Positions 62,876 through 64,000 of a DNA stretch of 64,000 nucleotides are shown here, piece by piece. The translations under genes and the position numbers were made by a program. Origin of the DNA: Patagioenas fasciata (Eukaryota; Chordata; Aves; Columbiformes; Columbidae); contig NC_092560.1 of the NCBI RefSeq assembly GCF_037038585.1, forward strand, positions 84,785,549-84,849,548, in the 5' to 3' direction. Under the pieces are notes generated by a model. That model saw only the letters and a list, made by a program, of their open reading frames with translations. It ran no database searches and had not been told where the DNA came from. How positions within the stretch are numbered: position 1 is the first letter of the stretch; each line of letters starts with the position of its first letter.

Positions 62876-64000
62876 AACACCCCCGGCCCGCCCGTTCCGG
62901 GGTCCCCACAGCCCTGCTCCATACAGAGCCCGCCCATCATTACACAAAGGATGATGGAGGTGATTTTAATCATTCCCAAATGGCTGTGGCCACACTGACT
63001 CCACAAGCCTTTCCTTTTAACACCGCTCCGGGGTTTGATGGCCGTTTGGAGGTATTATTGAGAAAGTTTGACTATGGTGAGTGGTTTGGAATAAACCAAT
63101 CATCTTGCCCCCCATAACAATGTAAGGGTTGCTTTTGTTGCTCGGTTGCCTTCCACATAGTTACTTACACACAGGAACGTCCAAAACCTATTTGGTGATT
63201 GCACATGTACTAACTTTGGAAAGCACTTGTTATACACAAACGCCGGATCACCCGCCCCACAGCCCCGCTCGGGTTCCGAGCACCGAAGACTGAAACACCA
63301 ACGACATTTTCCTCGTGGATCTGCGGGTCCGACGCCGAGCTCTGGACACAAAACGTCTCGGAGCTCCGTGTGCTGCTTCCCATGGCCCCAAGAGGGCCCG
63401 AAAGTGGATGTGGATAACAAGCGGCGAGGATAAACCCCAACCGAGAGGCAGGGTCGAGGCACCGAGCACAAGCGGCACACGAGGCACGGGGAAGGAAGGC
63501 GCCTCCGGCTGCTGCCCGGGCACCGCAACCTCCTTTTCTATCGTATCACACACAGGCAGCCTCATCTTAATTTCAGTTGTTAAAAAATATTTATCCAGAT
63601 ACAAAAATAAACCCGCTGCAAATTACAAGTTGTCAGGGTTAAAATCTACTTCTATTTGTGTGGGGGAGGATAAGAGAACAGCATAGACATGAATCATTCT
63701 CAGTAATTTGAGTGTTTCCATGACATCAATGGGCACTCGTCCAGGACTCTGTCGAAGTCTGCGAGGTACCAAAGCGGCACAGCAGCCAGCAGGAGATTGA
63801 CTTCTTTTCTCTATTTTTTATTTAGGATTATGCTCCTTGTAAAGATTTCATCTCCAGCATCCACTTTTACCAGCGAACAGATAGCTCTGGAGATCACGGG
63901 CAAACGCGTTTCGCTCTGATAGCGTAAGCCTCGCACTTTATTACGGTTTTGTTGTCGTTGCCACGTACGGCCAGAAATCTGCCTTCTCCATTAAGGAGAA

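Larger units (their letters stand above)
60016..64000 (-). other. TCF4: TCF4 intron 6 (3' part only)
   Basis: From the window edge down to the exon 7 acceptor. It holds a (TA)n run close to the acceptor, a 2.2-kb 23-bp minisatellite (separate entry) and about 1.1 kb of mixed unique sequence above 62.88 kb. No exon of known TCF4 peptide is present. Confidence 0.88.

Noticed and set aside
60568..63006. Open minus-strand frames of 761-812 codons encoding Cys/His-rich repeats
   Set aside because: All three frames are open at the same time because the 23-bp unit lacks stops; there is no domain, the codons carry no coding bias, and the array is in a TCF4 intron.

Overview
This window is vertebrate nuclear DNA, almost certainly from a bird. 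It holds the middle of one gene, TCF4 (the class I bHLH transcription factor also called E2-2 or ITF-2), on the minus strand. Avian origin is inferred from CR1 LINE 3' ends at about 10.05-10.7, 15.8, 32.6, 42.8 and 54.7 kb, short introns for this gene, and a GC-rich, minisatellite-rich intronic background. I see no prokaryotic operon, no complete gene, no convincing RNA gene and no CRISPR array. The open frames outside the TCF4 exons look like chance frames in GC-rich introns or in tandem repeats.

Transcription runs from high to low coordinates. Six internal coding exons with consensus GT-AG borders and continuous reading frame are at 59951-60015 (65 nt), 45773-45902 (130 nt), 45343-45392 (50 nt), 8474-8579 (106 nt), 6965-7098 (134 nt) and 4436-4568 (133 nt). 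If the exon carrying the canonical ATG is counted as exon 2, these are exons 7 to 12. A seventh, alternative first exon (coding part 28929-28997) starts the short isoform TCF4-A. It lies in the 37-kb intron 9, inside a strong CpG island at about 27.1-29.97 kb. The N-terminal activation domain, the second activation domain and the bHLH domain are encoded outside the window.

The exons combine in two ways. Long isoforms join exons 7-8-9-10-11-12 and include a basic nuclear-localisation segment (TKKVRKVPP) at the exon 8/9 side. TCF4-A starts at the internal promoter and joins its 23-codon exon directly to exon 10, so it lacks that segment. Exons 8 and 9 together are 180 nt and phase 0 at both outer borders, so they can be skipped in frame.

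The introns contain five large minisatellites: 19.9-20.8 kb (about 22-23-bp unit), 21.4-22.1 kb (about 49 bp), 31.3-31.9 kb (about 27/33 bp), 40.23-40.94 kb (16 bp) and 60.7-62.9 kb (23 bp, about 94 copies). There are also several four-copy short tandem arrays, simple repeats, and AT-rich stretches dense in homeodomain/POU-type motifs that are candidate conserved enhancers. I found no new gene system. The most unusual material is the set of minisatellites, especially the 23-bp array about 0.7 kb upstream of exon 7, which keeps three frames open and can fold into a stem-loop in many units.
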